64,000 nt of DNA from NCBI GenBank assembly GCA_024529925.1, contig JAFEUB010000912.1, forward strand, positions 662,501-726,500, given 5' to 3'. Of the stretch, positions 39,091-51,722 are shown piece by piece. Made by a program: the position numbers and the translations under genes. The notes beneath the pieces were generated by a model. That model did no database searches. It had not been told where the DNA came from and saw only the letters and a list, made by a program, of their open reading frames with translations. This stretch comes from Ophthalmolycus amberensis. Lineage: Eukaryota > Chordata > Actinopteri > Perciformes > Zoarcidae. How positions within the stretch are numbered: the stretch's first letter is position 1; the number at the start of each line of letters is the position of its first letter.

Positions 39091-40754
39091 ATTGTATTGT
39101 AGTATAACACAGAAAGGCACAACAGGCAAAGGTGGTGTCATGATTATGATTTGAGAAAGACACAAAACCGTATCATTAAAAACATTCCAGTATGTGGCCT
39201 TATTGTCTGTTAAACTTTTGCCACAGTACAGCAACCAAATTTCACTTAACTCTGTATTTCCTAATTTGACTTAATTTTCTATGCCAATTTAAGATTTTCA
39301 CAGGTTGTTGTATGGAGAATACAAACTACTAAAGAAATGAATTCAACTAAACTGAAATGTCATTGCTGCTGTTCCCATTACGAGGCGTGTTATATTATAA
39401 CGGTCAGCTGACAGTGGCAGTCCTCTTATATCTGAAAACGTTGCTGAACGCAGCTCAAAAATGTAATTGTAATTAAACTTTCTAGAAATGCTTTTACAAG
39501 CTCTGTGGTGTCACAATTAGCGATGACCTCGCTGACCTCGTCCCCGGCTGAATAAGGCACAATAAAACGACAGTTTTAAGAAGAAGTTAGCCTGGTGTTT
39601 GATTGCAGCAGCAAAGTGTTAAAGGTTGTTTTTACAAAGATGTGAAGCCTGTAGCAGTGATGCATTTGCAAAAACAGGCAGCTGGACACTTTACTTCGAG
39701 AAAAATGTCAACCAATCTAAAGTATGAACTCCTATCAAGCTGAATAGTGCTGCATCAAAGACTTTTCAAGTTGAAAAGAGCAAAACTGAAAGTTACTGTG
39801 AGGAACTTTGAACTGATTAAGAAACAGTCAGTTTAACACTGATGCCTTTATATGACTCATACAGTATATACACAAGTAAACAAGACCATCAGCGAGGAGA
39901 CCGGCTACTTTTATGTAGTTATTCGTAAAGCCATCAGTGTCACTGGGTTCAAATCCCTGCAAAACCAGATGAAATCATGCAGGGTTCAACAGAAACTGCG
40001 TCGGGCTCAGAACCACAATGGGGCCTTCGACAACAAGCAGCCCTCTGTGGACAGACGCTTCTCCCTGCTGATCCGCCGGGAGCCGACTCGGACGCCACGC
40101 TGCTGGAGGCCCAGGCCGTGTTGATGGGCCCGCTGGAGGGAAGGGAGGCACTAGAACCAGGACTGAGCGGGGCAGACCCCAATAAAATGGCTGGTACTTG
40201 GAAACACTTCACACTTTTGACAACAAGGACCGCCAAAATCATCTTGAAATGAAAGTTCCTGGAAGTAGCTTTAAATGTGCAATATATGGGATTCAGAGCA
40301 TCAACATAACTGCAAAAAACTGCCTGAGCAAAGTTTCTGGTGGTTGCATAAGCGTAGCGCCCGCCCTCTGTTTGCTCTCTAGGTAAACAGTAAGCTCTGT
40401 CCGCACCTTTGCCATAGTTTGCACTGCTAGCACCGTTAGCTGCTAGCAGCCGGCTATTGAGAGGCAATAGAAATGCTCCCAATCCTGTATATTGCACCTT
40501 TACCTACTGCATATATTGCATGCATTCTTTAATCACTATTTACTCTGGTGTTTTGATGTTGTTTATGTAGTAATGCACCAACAGCATGAATTCACTCTCC
40601 ACTGTTATCGTGGACCCTCTTGTTTGCGCTTAGCTCTTCCCTCTGCCCCTCCTCCTCCTCCTCCTCCTCCTCCTCCCTCGCCTCGGACGAGTAGTGCATC
40701 AGAGTCTGATGCCTGTTTCTGGACGGGGCGTCCTTAAAGCGCAGGCCACAGTCT
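39091..40754. other. Convergent intergenic region between dcbld1 and zinc-finger gene A
   Basis: This probably contains the 3' UTR of gene A on the minus strand. A GC-rich block at about 39977-40200 has open frames on both strands but no recognised domain. It is followed by TGTGCAATATATGG-type sequence and a GCTAGCACCGTTAGCTGCTAGC stretch at 40424-40446 that look repeat-derived. A (CCT)n tract lies at 40648-40675. Confidence 0.4.
40648..40675. repeat. (CCT)n trinucleotide repeat
   Basis: About nine CCT units just past the stop codon of gene A. They read as AGG on the transcribed strand. Confidence 0.9.
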
Positions 40755-42606
40755 TCACATGCATACAGAAGCCCCTCTCTGTTGCTGCCCGGGTTCGCTC
40801 CCTGTTTGCTCCCAATTACCAGCGTGAGCAGCGGTCAACACAGGAGACTCTCCGGACTTTGGAGCTGTGTGCGAGTTGCTGTCTGAACTGTTGGGTGTAT
40901 TCAGCCCAACGTTGGTTCGGGGAAACGTCCTGGGACGCCCAGGTGGACAACTCCGGCCGGCTGCTCCCCGATATGCATCCCCAGCTCCAGCTTCTCTGGT
41001 GTGTTCGGGGGCCAGTCCGTGGACCGTGCGGTAGTGGAAGCGGATCCCGGAGCGGTTGGAAAAGCTTTTCTCACAAAAGCTGCAGATGAAGGGCCTCTCT
41101 CCTGTGTGGATGCGCATATGAATCTTAAGAGCTCCTGACTGGGTGAAACATTTCCCACACTGGCTACAGCAGTAGGGCTTCTCTCCTGTGTGGGTCCTCT
41201 GATGGGCCCGGACCCCTGCCAGATGGGGAAACCCCCTTCCGCAAAACCCACAGGAATACGGCCTTTCACCGGTGTGAATCCGACGGTGGATCTTCAGAGC
41301 CCCCGACTGGCTAAAACTCTTCCCGCAGTCAGAGCAGGTGTACGGCCGGGCACCGGTGTGCACATTGAGGTGGATGCGGAGGTTGCTGTGCGAGTTGAAG
41401 GCCCTGCCGCACTCTGTGCAGAGGAAGCCGGATGGTTTTTGGGCGTGCTCAGAGCGCTGGTGCTGCAGCAACTGGGACGGTCTGGGAAAAGATGCGGCGC
41501 AGTGCATACAGGGATGAAGAGACAGCATGCCTCTTTCCGCTTGCTGCTGAGTGTGAGTTTGTCTGTGCTGGTGGTGGCAGACCTGAGTACAGGTAGGAAA
41601 GGAGGGAAAAGGGCCAGAGAACTGTGGGGCATGAGAGCGGGCTAGCTGAGGGCAGGGTAAACAAGAGGTTATAGGACAGTGGTGGTGATGAAAAGGATGG
41701 TGGGCGTGAGAAAACAGGGAGTCTGCGCCTTCCTGGTTGCTCAGTATCTGGGTGCAGGTCTGCAGGCTGCGATGGCAACACAAGCAGGGAAACATGGAGA
41801 GGTGGGAGAAGGAGCCTGAGGACGCTCTGGAAGGAGGAGTCTGCTCTGCAGTCCCTCTGTCTTCATCCTTCTGCGGCCGACTGTCAGATGTGGTGCTGCT
41901 TGGTTCGGGGGTGTCTGGTAAGCACAAGTCGAGGCTCATTGAAGCAGTACTGCTGAGGTCTTTGGGGTGGCACAACCCATCCGAGTGAGGGGGTGCGCGC
42001 AAAGACTGCCTTGGATTTAAAGTCTCAAAGGAAGTTGCAGAAGTGGCGGAGGGGCAGCCAGGGCAGGTGCAGGCATTACGCACATCTAGATATAAAATAA
42101 ATATGAATTACATTGAAGTTAATGCAAGAAAATGATCACGCCAACATTTGTTTTGGAGCTCTAACCTTGTCTCTTGTCTCTGGCCTCTCCCTTCCTCTGT
42201 GATGTCCCAGGCTCAGACTTGTCCCGGACCGGTCGTAGTTGTTGTTGCAGAGGTTCGTGTGAAGCACCTTTGAACCGCAGAGCCTCAACAACTCCTCCAC
42301 CAGCCATGCCCCATGCTGCGTTCAGCACATCTGGCTGATCCTGCAAGGCTGATCCAGATGTGATAAGGTCACCAATGAACTGATGCACCTCCATCCAGGA
42401 GCACTGAGCACGCTGCAAAAAGTACAAGGCACAGTTGCAGTCTGAGTGCATTTCGTGTACGTGTAGCAAAAGTCCATGTTAATATGCGTTGACAGTTAAT
42501 CAAACGATCAGGGCTTTCGCTGAAAACACTGGTTCCTCTCAAAATCGACGGAATGAAAATAACGGGGTCGCCTACTTACAACGTCGCTGCACTTCTCTTT
42601 GTCCAT
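40755..42606 (-). CDS. Zinc-finger gene A: six tandem C2H2 fingers, 534 aa
   Basis: Three coding exons on the minus strand: 42580-42606, 42166-42412 and 40755-42085. They join in phase (0, then 1) to 534 codons plus stop. The protein starts MDKEKCSDV and has an N-terminal segment MEVHQFIGDLITSGSAL without a domain I can name. A Ser/Pro/His-rich middle follows, then six fingers in the last exon: HPCMHC, FLCTEC, YTCSDC, YSCGFC, YCCSQC and FICSFC. Four of the five linkers are the canonical TGERP/TGEKP/TGARP type, which points to sequence-specific DNA binding in the nucleus. All six keep both Cys and both His. The start is chosen because ATG 42606 leads directly to a consensus donor GTAAGT and the frame continues. 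A possible extra 5' exon is at 43341-43368. I do not recognise the orthologue. Confidence 0.87.
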
Positions 42607-44194
42607 GAATGTAAACACGCGCTGGTGCTGTGGTCGGATCGACGGCTCGGCTTCAGATGCATGAGTTCAATATGTCAGACACTGGGTCCAAACAATGACC
42701 GCAACAAGAAAATGCACGTTCTTTATGACATGTCTACTGTAGCCTGCTGCCGTGCACCTCGCACACAGAGCAGTTCCGGGTCATTCACTCATGTGACACG
42801 TTGAAGTCTTTTGATTTTTTTTCTTCTTTACACTTAAAAAAATATTCACTACAACATATGAAAAACCCAAACATACACACTATATATATATATCTTTATA
42901 TACATATTTAACACACACACACATAATAGATGTCTTGTCAAAGGTTTGTTGTGCGTGAACAAAACAGGTGTAAAAGTATTTCAGGTTGTGGTGCAAGTCT
43001 CTTAATTCTTGTAGATCTTTTCCAATTAAAAACAACTAATTTCATACAATTAATCTTTATATTTTAAAGGAGGTTATGCACTTCACGCATCACAGTTGGA
43101 CCATTATCTCAATAACTAAACTCACCAATGTAATGCAGGCGTGCTACACAGTAAGCACATCTCCATGACAGAGCTTTGTTTCTAACGACCGGCTAAATAT
43201 GATGGGATATCTCAGTCAATGCTGGATATCAGACATTTTAAAATTAAGTGTCAATTTGTATTATTATCTTTATCTAGCTTGACTAAACAAAAATAATTAA
43301 AAAGTCATCAGTGAACTCTAGTTTTCAGTAAAATACTTACCCGACTGTGTGGATGTATCGCTGTGTTTCTGTTTAAGGAGAGACACAAGGCAATGTTTTG
43401 GACCAATAACAAAAAAACAACATATAAACAAGATATTAACTGATTTTGCGTCAAGAATAACTGTTTATTTGCCTTTTACAAAAACAACATCAAAAGATAC
43501 CTGCAGAGTGTAACGATTCAGCAAATCACGAGGTGCCAGAATGTCATATTGTTGATCAGTACCGTTATTTGCATTCATTAAATACTTTTAAAAAAGTACT
43601 AAAGGTAAAGTGTTTTCAAACAAAAATTCATTTCAAGTTCTCAGCTGAATACAAAAAAAAAATCCAGTGTTTTCATTCAACTTAATACACCATAACAAAC
43701 CTAAAAGATTCAATTTCCCCACACGAGCACGTAACGGGAGGAATCAGGAAAACGTTTTAATCCTGCATGACTTTGCATAGGCTTCATGACAGTCACAGCG
43801 CCCTTTCTGCTCCGGTGACCCGTGCTTTACCCAAAATGAAAATAAAATGAGCTTAGTAACTTGGAATGTTTTGTTCAAACTACAGAGGAAACAATATTTT
43901 CTTATTCTAAACCAAAGCCATACTGCTGCAAATACACTCGATTTCTTCAAGAGTCTATTCGTAATAGTGGAAAAAGAAAGAAAGAAATCTGCTTTGTCAT
44001 ACAAGGGCATGATGGCAGATATAATGAGAGAGAAACATAGACAATATTGAATAGTATATTGCTCTACCTGTAGAATAACACTTCTATGTGGCTGTGGCTA
44101 CAGGTACAGCCGTGGGTGTGTCCTTATACACAACCTCCACTAAGGAATGTGACTATTGACGAAAATTATTGTTCGTCACTGCAAATGTTTTTGT
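42607..44194. other. Region between gene A start and gene B stop
   Basis: CpG-containing sequence at 42607-42790 is the likely gene A promoter. A short TATATATA run lies near 42882-42892. Minus-strand AATAAA at 43469-43464 could end the gene B transcript. No other gene is supportable. Confidence 0.45.
43341..43368 (-). other. Candidate 28-nt exon upstream of gene A
   Basis: On the minus strand, CCTTAAACAG|AAACACAGCG begins and CACAGTCGG|GTAAGTATT ends a 28-nt segment with an acceptor on one side and a strong donor on the other. It could be an internal 5' UTR exon of gene A. A chance pair of sites is also possible. Confidence 0.25.
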
Positions 44195-47100
44195 TTATTT
44201 TTCTTCAGCGATGTCAACCTCCATCTTAATTTCTTTCCCTGTCAGCGGGCAACATCTGGAGGACCAGGGATCAAAACCAGGAGACGGCCGCTCTTTCTTC
44301 AGAGCTACAATCGGTCCAGAGGAGGCGGTTTTACCTTTAGAACTGGAGAGATCCATGGGATCCACTTTAAGCTGCTTCCATTCAGTATTTGCATCTGTCT
44401 CTCCAAGATCCTTTTTAACAAACACTTTGCTGTTGATGTTTTTAAATGCTGGTCTATCAGTGCGGTTAGCGTCTCCTGAGATGTCTAATTCCCCTGGCTC
44501 ACTTTTAATAGGACGAAGAGGAATGTTGCCCAGAGTTGACTTAGATAAGTTACACTTACGGGACAAATCCAGAGGTGCTTCGCACACTGGATACTGTTTG
44601 CTCCCACGTACCAAATTCAGGGGCCCATTTTGCATCGCTCCAAGAGCAGCATTCACTCCCAGTTGTTCACGTGAAACAGGCGGTGGAGCCACTTTCGGCG
44701 GGCCCTGCACAGCTGGATGCGTCGGAGAGATTGCAGATGTGGGTGTCGGGCAGTCAGTTAGAGTTCCAGTGACAGGAAGAAACACAACCAGGTCGACCCC
44801 TGGGGGCGGCTGTTGGTCGAGGGTTAGCCGCCATAATCCGTCTGATTGACCAGAGCCTGCAGACACCTGCCCTGTCACAAGTTCTGGACCACGAGAATCC
44901 TCCACTGGTGCAGCAGGGTTGTTTAAAACAGCAGCGGGCATGGCGGCTGTATTTGTTGGAAGCGCCGAGTCTGGTTTTGCGTTCTTTGTCTCAGATGAGG
45001 AGCTCTTCGAGGCCAGGCGTTTCTTTGGAGCACTCTAAAATTCGAAACACAACAAACAAACAGAAAATCCACTCAATGAATTATTCACAACACTAACATG
45101 ATAATAATATGGCAATATAATGAAGCTGGGGAGACCTATAACTTGCTGGAGGAAGTTTTCAAGAAACAGCAACACAATGCAACAAGAAATGGCTTCCAAT
45201 CTCTTCACCTGGTGGGTTATGGAAGCTCCAACATCCCCCTCCACTTACACATGTGTTTCTTGACATTACTTCACTTGGGTGTTTGCAGAATGATGCATGT
45301 GCAGAGTTGGACATTCGAAGGCTGTTTCCACGTTCATCTGCTAAAAGGAAAAGGTTTCTCTGTGCTGACCTTCTCCACCGTCTTTCAGTGTGATTCGAGT
45401 AAGCAGGCTTTTGTGACATCGCAACTTGTTCGGAGGCCAGTTGTCGTCCAATATGCAATTTACATTGAGCCGTATGAGCCAAATAGGTGATGTCTTGTGT
45501 CCAGCAGTTAAACCTTTGAAATATTTGCTTATTCACAGCTAATTTAATGAGACTCTTTTGTGATAAAACCGTAAACACAGCTTATTAACCTTTAGATGTC
45601 TTAATACATGTCTGGAGGGGATCAGTCAGTGATTTGAAGCTGAAATACTACAATTATATGATTTGAATTTAAGGGACAGACAAAAAAATAAAATAAATAC
45701 TCACCGAAGGCTTGGGTTTTTGTCCACAGGTCTTCAGGTGGCTGTCATAGTTCTGCTGGTGGGGAAAGCCCAGTCCACAGCTCTGACAGAGGCAGGGCGA
45801 GTTGCCGGCATGACCCCCCATGTGGGACATTAACAGCAAGGCCGACCGGAAACCCTTCCCACACTCGGCACACTTCAGCACCCTCTGGTGAGCCCCGGCG
45901 TGTTTCTTCAGCTCTTCAGAAGTCTCAAATCTCTCTCCACACTCCAAACATCTGATCTCATCCCCTTTAGGCTCCTGATTGCCCCAGCAGCCGGTGTCCT
46001 TCTTGTGCCGCTGGAAGTCCTTCTGGCTGAGAAACTCTCTGAGACACGCCACACAGTGAATGCGCTCGGGTTCACACTTGTGTTTGCGGTACAGCTTGGC
46101 CAGGCGGTAGTGGCAGCGGCAGCGCACACAGGTGTAAGGCAGCAAACCGAGATGGGAGAAGCTGTGTTTCAGGAGAGCATTCTTCTTAGTGAAGGTCTTT
46201 GTGCAGTCTGTGCATTTAAAATTGCGAAGGCACGTCATCTTCCGGTGGCGCGCCAGAGATTTTAGAGAGCAGAAATTGCGGCCACATACCTCACAAACCA
46301 CCTCCAGCCTGCATTTCTTCACGTGATATTCACACGCCGTGAGGCAAGTGAAGACACGTTTGCACAGGTCACACTCGTAGAACTCCTTCTCTAAGTGGGT
46401 TCTAGACAGGTGGACTTTCAATTCCCGCTGCGTCTTAAAGCTCTTCAGACATACACGGCACCGGAAAAAAACCACTTCGGTCTGGGCGTGCGTGCGCAGG
46501 TGGACACGGTAGTTGTAGGTCTGGCAGAAGCGCTTCCCACATTCAGCACAGGAGTAAGGGCGCGCTCCAGTGTGCAGATTCATATGGTCCTGGAGCTTGA
46601 ATTTGGAGGGCAGCTGCAGATCACAGACACTGCAGCGGTAGTTGCCCCCTGTGTGCCGATGGACAAAAGTTAGATTCGAAGGAATTAGATATGGACTGAC
46701 ATATGAGGGTGCATCTGGTACCACCTTATAGCTGTTTTACGAAAAGGTCTGCCTGGCGATATTCTATATTTTTCTCATTGTAAACAAATCCCACAAAAAT
46801 ACCAACACATATGGTGATCTTTTCATGAGACTTGTTGACAAAAAAGAAAAAATCCGATTGGATCGTAATTTATGGCAATTCGGCTAAAAACGTCTGTGTT
46901 TCAGACGAACTGTAAACAATACACGACTACCTGCTTATGAGGGTATAAGTGAATGAGTCATACCATCGTTTAGTCCCTCCTCCTCATCATCGTCGTCTTC
47001 GTCGACCTCTTCTTCCTCATACACGTCTGAAACCTCACTGTTGTCGGACTCGTCCTCCACATACTGCATCTCCGTCGATTCCTCCAGCGCAGCGTCTCCA

Positions 47101-47447
47101 TCATCAACACCTTTCTTCTCGTCATCCTTGCAGTCATCCTCTTCAGCTATTAGCAGTGGAAGGTCTGTGGCTTCTGGCCCTTGTGCAGGATGTTGTGTAG
47201 TGCAAGTGTCTGACAGCAGAGCCGTGGTTTGTTCAGCATGCGAGGTCTGTTTTGCAGCACCTGCCTCTTTACCAGCTTTTACCAGTCTTTGTACGTGTGT
47301 AGTTGAAAGTGAACTGGGTGTGTGACTGGGTGGGAATGAGTCATCAGGAGAGGTGGAGCTATAGGGTGTCTCCCTAAATGAGGTCTGTAGGATATCCGGG
47401 TATCCCAACTCTGTCAGCTGGATGTCAATGGTGTATTCAATGGACAT
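44195..47447 (-). CDS. Zinc-finger gene B: acidic N-terminus and about eleven C2H2/C2HC fingers, 777 aa
   Basis: Three coding exons on the minus strand: 46964-47447, 45705-46714 and 44195-45034. Phases are 1 then 0, and the total is 778 codons with stop. It starts MSIEYTIDIQLTELGYPDI, contains a long Asp/Glu tract (VYEEEEVDEDDDDEEEG) at about residues 145-160, then a finger block filling exon 2. Fingers with two His are YRCSVC, YSCAEC, FRCRVC, FKCTDC, IRCLEC and LKCAEC. Those ending in Cys are YECDLC, VVCEVC, YTCVRC, IHCVAC and CLCQSC. The last exon encodes a Lys/Pro/Ser-rich tail with PLDLSRK and PMDLSS motifs, like the PxDLS peptide that recruits CtBP corepressors. A non-coding first exon (47573 to about 47690) ends CGTCAG|GTAAGG. 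The acceptor at 46715/46714 has a poor pyrimidine tract but is the only one that keeps frame. Likely a nuclear repressor; orthologue not recognised. Confidence 0.85.
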
Positions 47448-47572
47448 GACTGCTGGCTGAGGAGTCACAAAGGGGGCTGTGAAACACAGAGAGTTATGGG
47501 TTACATGTTAAAGGCCCAGAATGTATGTTTATTAATAAATCAAACAAGTACTGTTGTCACATTTCGCCTTAC

Positions 47573-47690
47573 CTGACGAGCGACTATATATATATGTGAC
47601 TATTCCTCTGGATCTTTTTTCTGTTTTATTTTCTATCGAGCTCGCAAAACTACTTTGCGTGGGAATGCACCTTCACGCGCTGCTGGGCAC
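47573..47690 (-). promoter_or_regulatory. Gene B first non-coding exon and promoter side
   Basis: Minus-strand sequence ending CTCGTCAG|GTAAGG provides the donor for the acceptor at 47477/47476, and no ATG precedes it in a usable frame. A TATATATATA run lies inside at 47585-47594. The upstream end is a guess. Confidence 0.45.
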
Positions 47691-49798
47691 CTCGCTCACC
47701 TGGTAGCGTCAGCAGGAAGGAGTGATGGCACGGCGTGGCTTCAGAACAATTCCAAAACAAGCCTCCCCCCCTTCGATGTTAGCCTTCTGTCCTAAAGCAA
47801 ATATACACGGGGGGACAAACACCGAAAAGATTCGACTTCAACGATGTGAAAATAGCATCCGATTAGCTTGCTACAAACCTCACTCAACCCATGATGACCA
47901 GAGCTCGATCAGATCATAAATGGGAGCTCAAAATGAGGAAAACAAATGAAGCACCACAAGGAGAGGGAACTAGTGAGGGCGCTCGGGCACACCTTGTGTT
48001 TCGGAGTGGTATTACATGGGACACACAGCCAATCAGCGGCAGGAGAATATCCCCGGGAGGGCGAGTTTGCTACTGCGCACAAGTACTTTATTTGAGTGCA
48101 TATACATCACTTGTGTACTCCATTTATATGATATTCTATACTTCTACTCCACTACAATTCATTGGAAATATTGTACGTTTGCTGATTAAGACTACAGTAT
48201 ATCTAGAAGCGTCCACCGTGACCAGCTGTGACATTTAAATACTGCATACAGATCAGTATAGAGACATAACTAAATGAATCAGTTACAATAATATAGTTGA
48301 ACGGGTGCTTGAATGCCTAATGATGAAATATTGCATGAAACTTACTTTTATACTGTTACTATTAGACTATAGTTTATAACTACTTTAATTGTCAAAAGTA
48401 AAAGTACTCCCTGTATTATGACACTGGATTATTTGATTATTACTACAGCTTACTATTGTTATTACTGTGGTTTGTCAATGTGGAGCCAGTTCTAATGGCT
48501 TTATACTGTCTAAAACTGGTAAGTCCACCACATTTTCTAAACTGGAGGTTGGTTAAAATATGTATCTGCAAAGTAACTACAGCTTTAAAAAGAAATGTGG
48601 TTTAGAAAAGTACTTGACTTTATGATCCACACATAGTTCATGGATGGTTAACTTTGGCCATTTAGTAGACGCTACAGCAGAGACTAATTATCAGCATGTC
48701 CTGAACTCCAAAAGGAAGGACACAGTAATATCAGCGTGCCCGGACAAAAGGCTGGATATTAAAACCGTTCGATTAGTTCAGCCGCCCAGTGGAAAAGGTA
48801 AACATCAATTAAGTCAGTTTCTCGTTGAGCAAGCGGCTAATATCTGAACATCTTGTGTTCCTGCATTAGAAGTGAGACAAAGACGAAAGGTTATTTCTTC
48901 AGCAGCCTCCCTTGGGATAGCATGTTTTATTACACATTGCAGTGGCGAGAGAAACAATCCAATCAGTGAAAAACACATGATATACAGTTTCCTTTGGGAC
49001 TCTAAGGCATTTAAGAGTCACGAGTTCCATTTAAGAAATGTCCAAGACATGAAACATTATTCTAACAAATCAAAAATGAAAAGGAGTATTTTTTTTTTTA
49101 CTATAGACAAGCAGGATTATAGTGGATCATTCCTGCCCACATTAAATCTGGAACTCTAAGCCAAAGTCATTTTTTAGCAGAACATAATCCTGTAATTTTA
49201 AAATTCTTCCTCAATGAGACTTAATTTAGAAAGGAACATAATCAAAATATATTTTTTTAAATGCACAATATGAACCAGAAGCTGTACAGAAAACATTTCT
49301 CTTGACAAACTGTCTTAACATTCAAACATAGTATCTCTACTAGGCATCTAATTTGCTTCAAAATAGGTACATGCCCAATTTGTGTTGGAATAAAACAAGA
49401 GGAAATAAAAACATTTTTTTTTTTTTTTTAACCAGTGAGTTTAACTCGAGACTCAAAGAAATAAAATCAAAACACACACATTTCAAGCTTTAAAAAAAAA
49501 CATTAAAAAAGTTAATCAAAACAGTTTTTTTTTTACAAATAAACTATGTTTTGTGGCAATGGGTGCAACAGATTTATTTAATATTTGGTTAGTCAATTTA
49601 GATGTGTCTGCATGTCCAAAATCTCAACAGCTCATAATCAAAACTCAAATCCAAACTTGCTAAAACGTCATTCTCAAAATCATTCCAAACTCTTAACTAC
49701 CATCAGGAGGATCAGATCTCCAATGTTAAAATAAAAGGACAATGCCTGACTAAAATCTTCAGAAACCATACACTTTCTGCGAGGTCCCCGCAGCTCAA
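47691..49798. other. Intergenic region and gene C 3' UTR
   Basis: AT-rich and without a supportable gene. The part next to gene C, about 49570-49798, is its 3' UTR; a minus-strand AATAAA at 49578-49573 lies 221 bp past the stop. Several A/T runs of eight or more occur at 49414-49430, 49491-49500 and 49526-49535. Confidence 0.45.
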
Positions 49799-51722
49799 TT
49801 ATCTCTTTGCACTTGGGTTTTCCGGCTGTTCCTCCGGGTGGCTTTTCTGGTGAGCTTGCAAGGTGCGCTCACGGCCAAAGCTCTTCCCACAGACTGGACA
49901 GGCGAGGCGGCCGACGGCGTGAGCCCGTGACATGTGGGCGTCCAGCTGCTCCGGACGGCCAAAGCTCTCTTCACATTCTTCGCAGGGATGAGCTTTCCGC
50001 GGGGCGTGTTTCACCTTCTTGTGAGCACGGAGCTGAATCAAGCCGGAGAATGTGAGGTCACATTCGGGACAGGGGTGCTGACGGGCCGGAGGAGCAGCAG
50101 CAGCAGCAACTGCTTTAGGTTTCTTCTCCTTTGCTGGAGCTTGACTGTCGTCGTCAGGACTCTTCGTATCTTCAGTTTCTGATTTGGCTGCTGCTTTAGA
50201 GGGACGCCCACGCTTCGCCCCACTTGCTTTTCCCTTTTCCTCGGCAGGGGGTGCAGCTGACTCTGGTGTGCTGCTGGCCTTCACCGCCTCCTCGGGCACT
50301 TCTGCCTCATCTTTCTTTTTCCGCTTCCCCTTTTTCTCCGCAGCTGCCGGATCTTCCGCTTTGGAAGGCCGTCCTCGTTTCTTGACGGCTGAAGCGCTGC
50401 CATTGCATTGCTGACCGTCGGGGTACTTCTCCTGGTGTTCTATCAGCTCCGGTTCCGTTTCAAAACCCTGACCACACTTCTTACAGCGGTGGGTTTTCGT
50501 GGGGTCCTCCGGCTGTTCTGCGGTCTCTACCTCTGGGCGGAGATGCTGGGTCAGGCGATGATTACGCAACAGTCCAGCGCTCCGGAAGGTTTCATTGCAA
50601 TCTTTACATACCAACTGTTTCTCTGGACACACCTGTCTTCTGTGGGCTGTTAGCTACAAAGGCAAGAAGTGAAATAAAAAATAAAAACACTGGGTGAGTT
50701 TCATACTTGTTTGGCATTCATGGTGGTTTTTAGCTTTAATAATGCCAAGGACATTTATTTATAAGGGTAATCATCATACTCACTTCAGAGAATGTTTTAA
50801 AGCTCTCCTTGCAGTGCACACATTTGAAGGGCTTGTCATCCTTGCTGTGTGTTGGCTGGTGCTGTGTCAGTTCCTCAGAGGACAGAAATGATCGGTCACA
50901 CACATAGCATGTGAACAATGTGTTTCCCTGTGAAGAAATGGGGGAAACAATTTAAAATAATTCAAGACCAAGAACTATGTTGTACCCAAGTTTATCAGAT
51001 TAACTTTATTCGCCATGTCTGGGTGATCTTGGTTTACCGATAACACAGTAACATTGTATAAGCTGTATATAGAGTGTGCATTCTCCTGCTTACACTAAAT
51101 CTCAATATATATTTAAGTAAATATACATCTCAATTTAACTAAGTAACTTACTCAAACACTAACTTGAGAGGATTAGATTTACCTTGAATGATAAACTTCA
51201 GAATTTGTTTTTTTAAAATATGGTTACCATTTATTTATTCCAAATACAGAATATTATAAACAAGCCATAATCTTCATAAAAACGTGTAGACAAACCGTTA
51301 CTCTCAATGTTATTCAATGCACTGATATTGTGAAGCTTATAAATGTATTATTATTACCTGCTGAAGCTGTTGCTTGTACTCTTCCCGGTGGCTCTTCTTC
51401 ATATGCCTTTCCTTGGCTTTGGCACTGCAGAAGGTGATGAAGCACTGGAAACACTGCAGATTTTCATGCTGGTCTGGAAAGATAAATTGAGATTCGAGAA
51501 ATCATGCAACAGACACAGTTCATCTTTCAGGGGCTCTCAGCAAACGCATTTAAAGCTGTGACCATAACACCACTTACAGGGCTGAACGGAGGCCGCAAGA
51601 GGTCCATTCAAAATGATGGGTCTTTGTGGTACTGCTGGTTTTTCAGGGGGAGCTGCAGGAGGTGGATCTGGCAGTCCCCGACCCATCACTATCTCTTCTA
51701 TGTTCAAAATATCCGAGTCCAT
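49799..51722 (-). CDS. Zinc-finger gene C: eight C2H2 fingers and two AT-hooks, 419 aa
   Basis: Four exons on the minus strand: 51578-51722, 51358-51473, 50784-50927 and 49799-50653. They join in phase to 419 codons plus stop. The protein starts MDSDILNIEEIVMGRGLPDP. Fingers 1-5 are LQCFQC, FTCYVC, FKCVHC, LVCKDC and HRCKKC; fingers 3 and 5 end in Cys. A Lys/Ala/Glu-rich linker contains two AT-hooks, KKRGRPSKA and AKRGRPSKA, which grip the minor groove of AT-rich DNA. Fingers 6-8 are HPCPEC, HPCEEC and LACPVC, just before the C terminus. Fingers 1-2 with the KERHMKKSHREEY block closely match fingers 1-2 of gene E next door, so the two are tandem paralogs. The frame is open upstream of the ATG to an acceptor at 51779/51778 (NCSVCLPVETRQYTR), so a longer N-terminus is possible. 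No orthologue name assigned. Confidence 0.87.

Noticed and set aside
40755..42083. Gene A as a single-exon protein starting at 42083
   Set aside because: That start is not an ATG but falls just inside a splice acceptor; two upstream exons join in phase to a real ATG at 42606.
45669..46724. Gene B finger exon as a stand-alone protein starting at 46724
   Set aside because: The start codon is GTG within a probable intron, and the tail past 45705 is intronic; the exon joins in phase to both neighbours.
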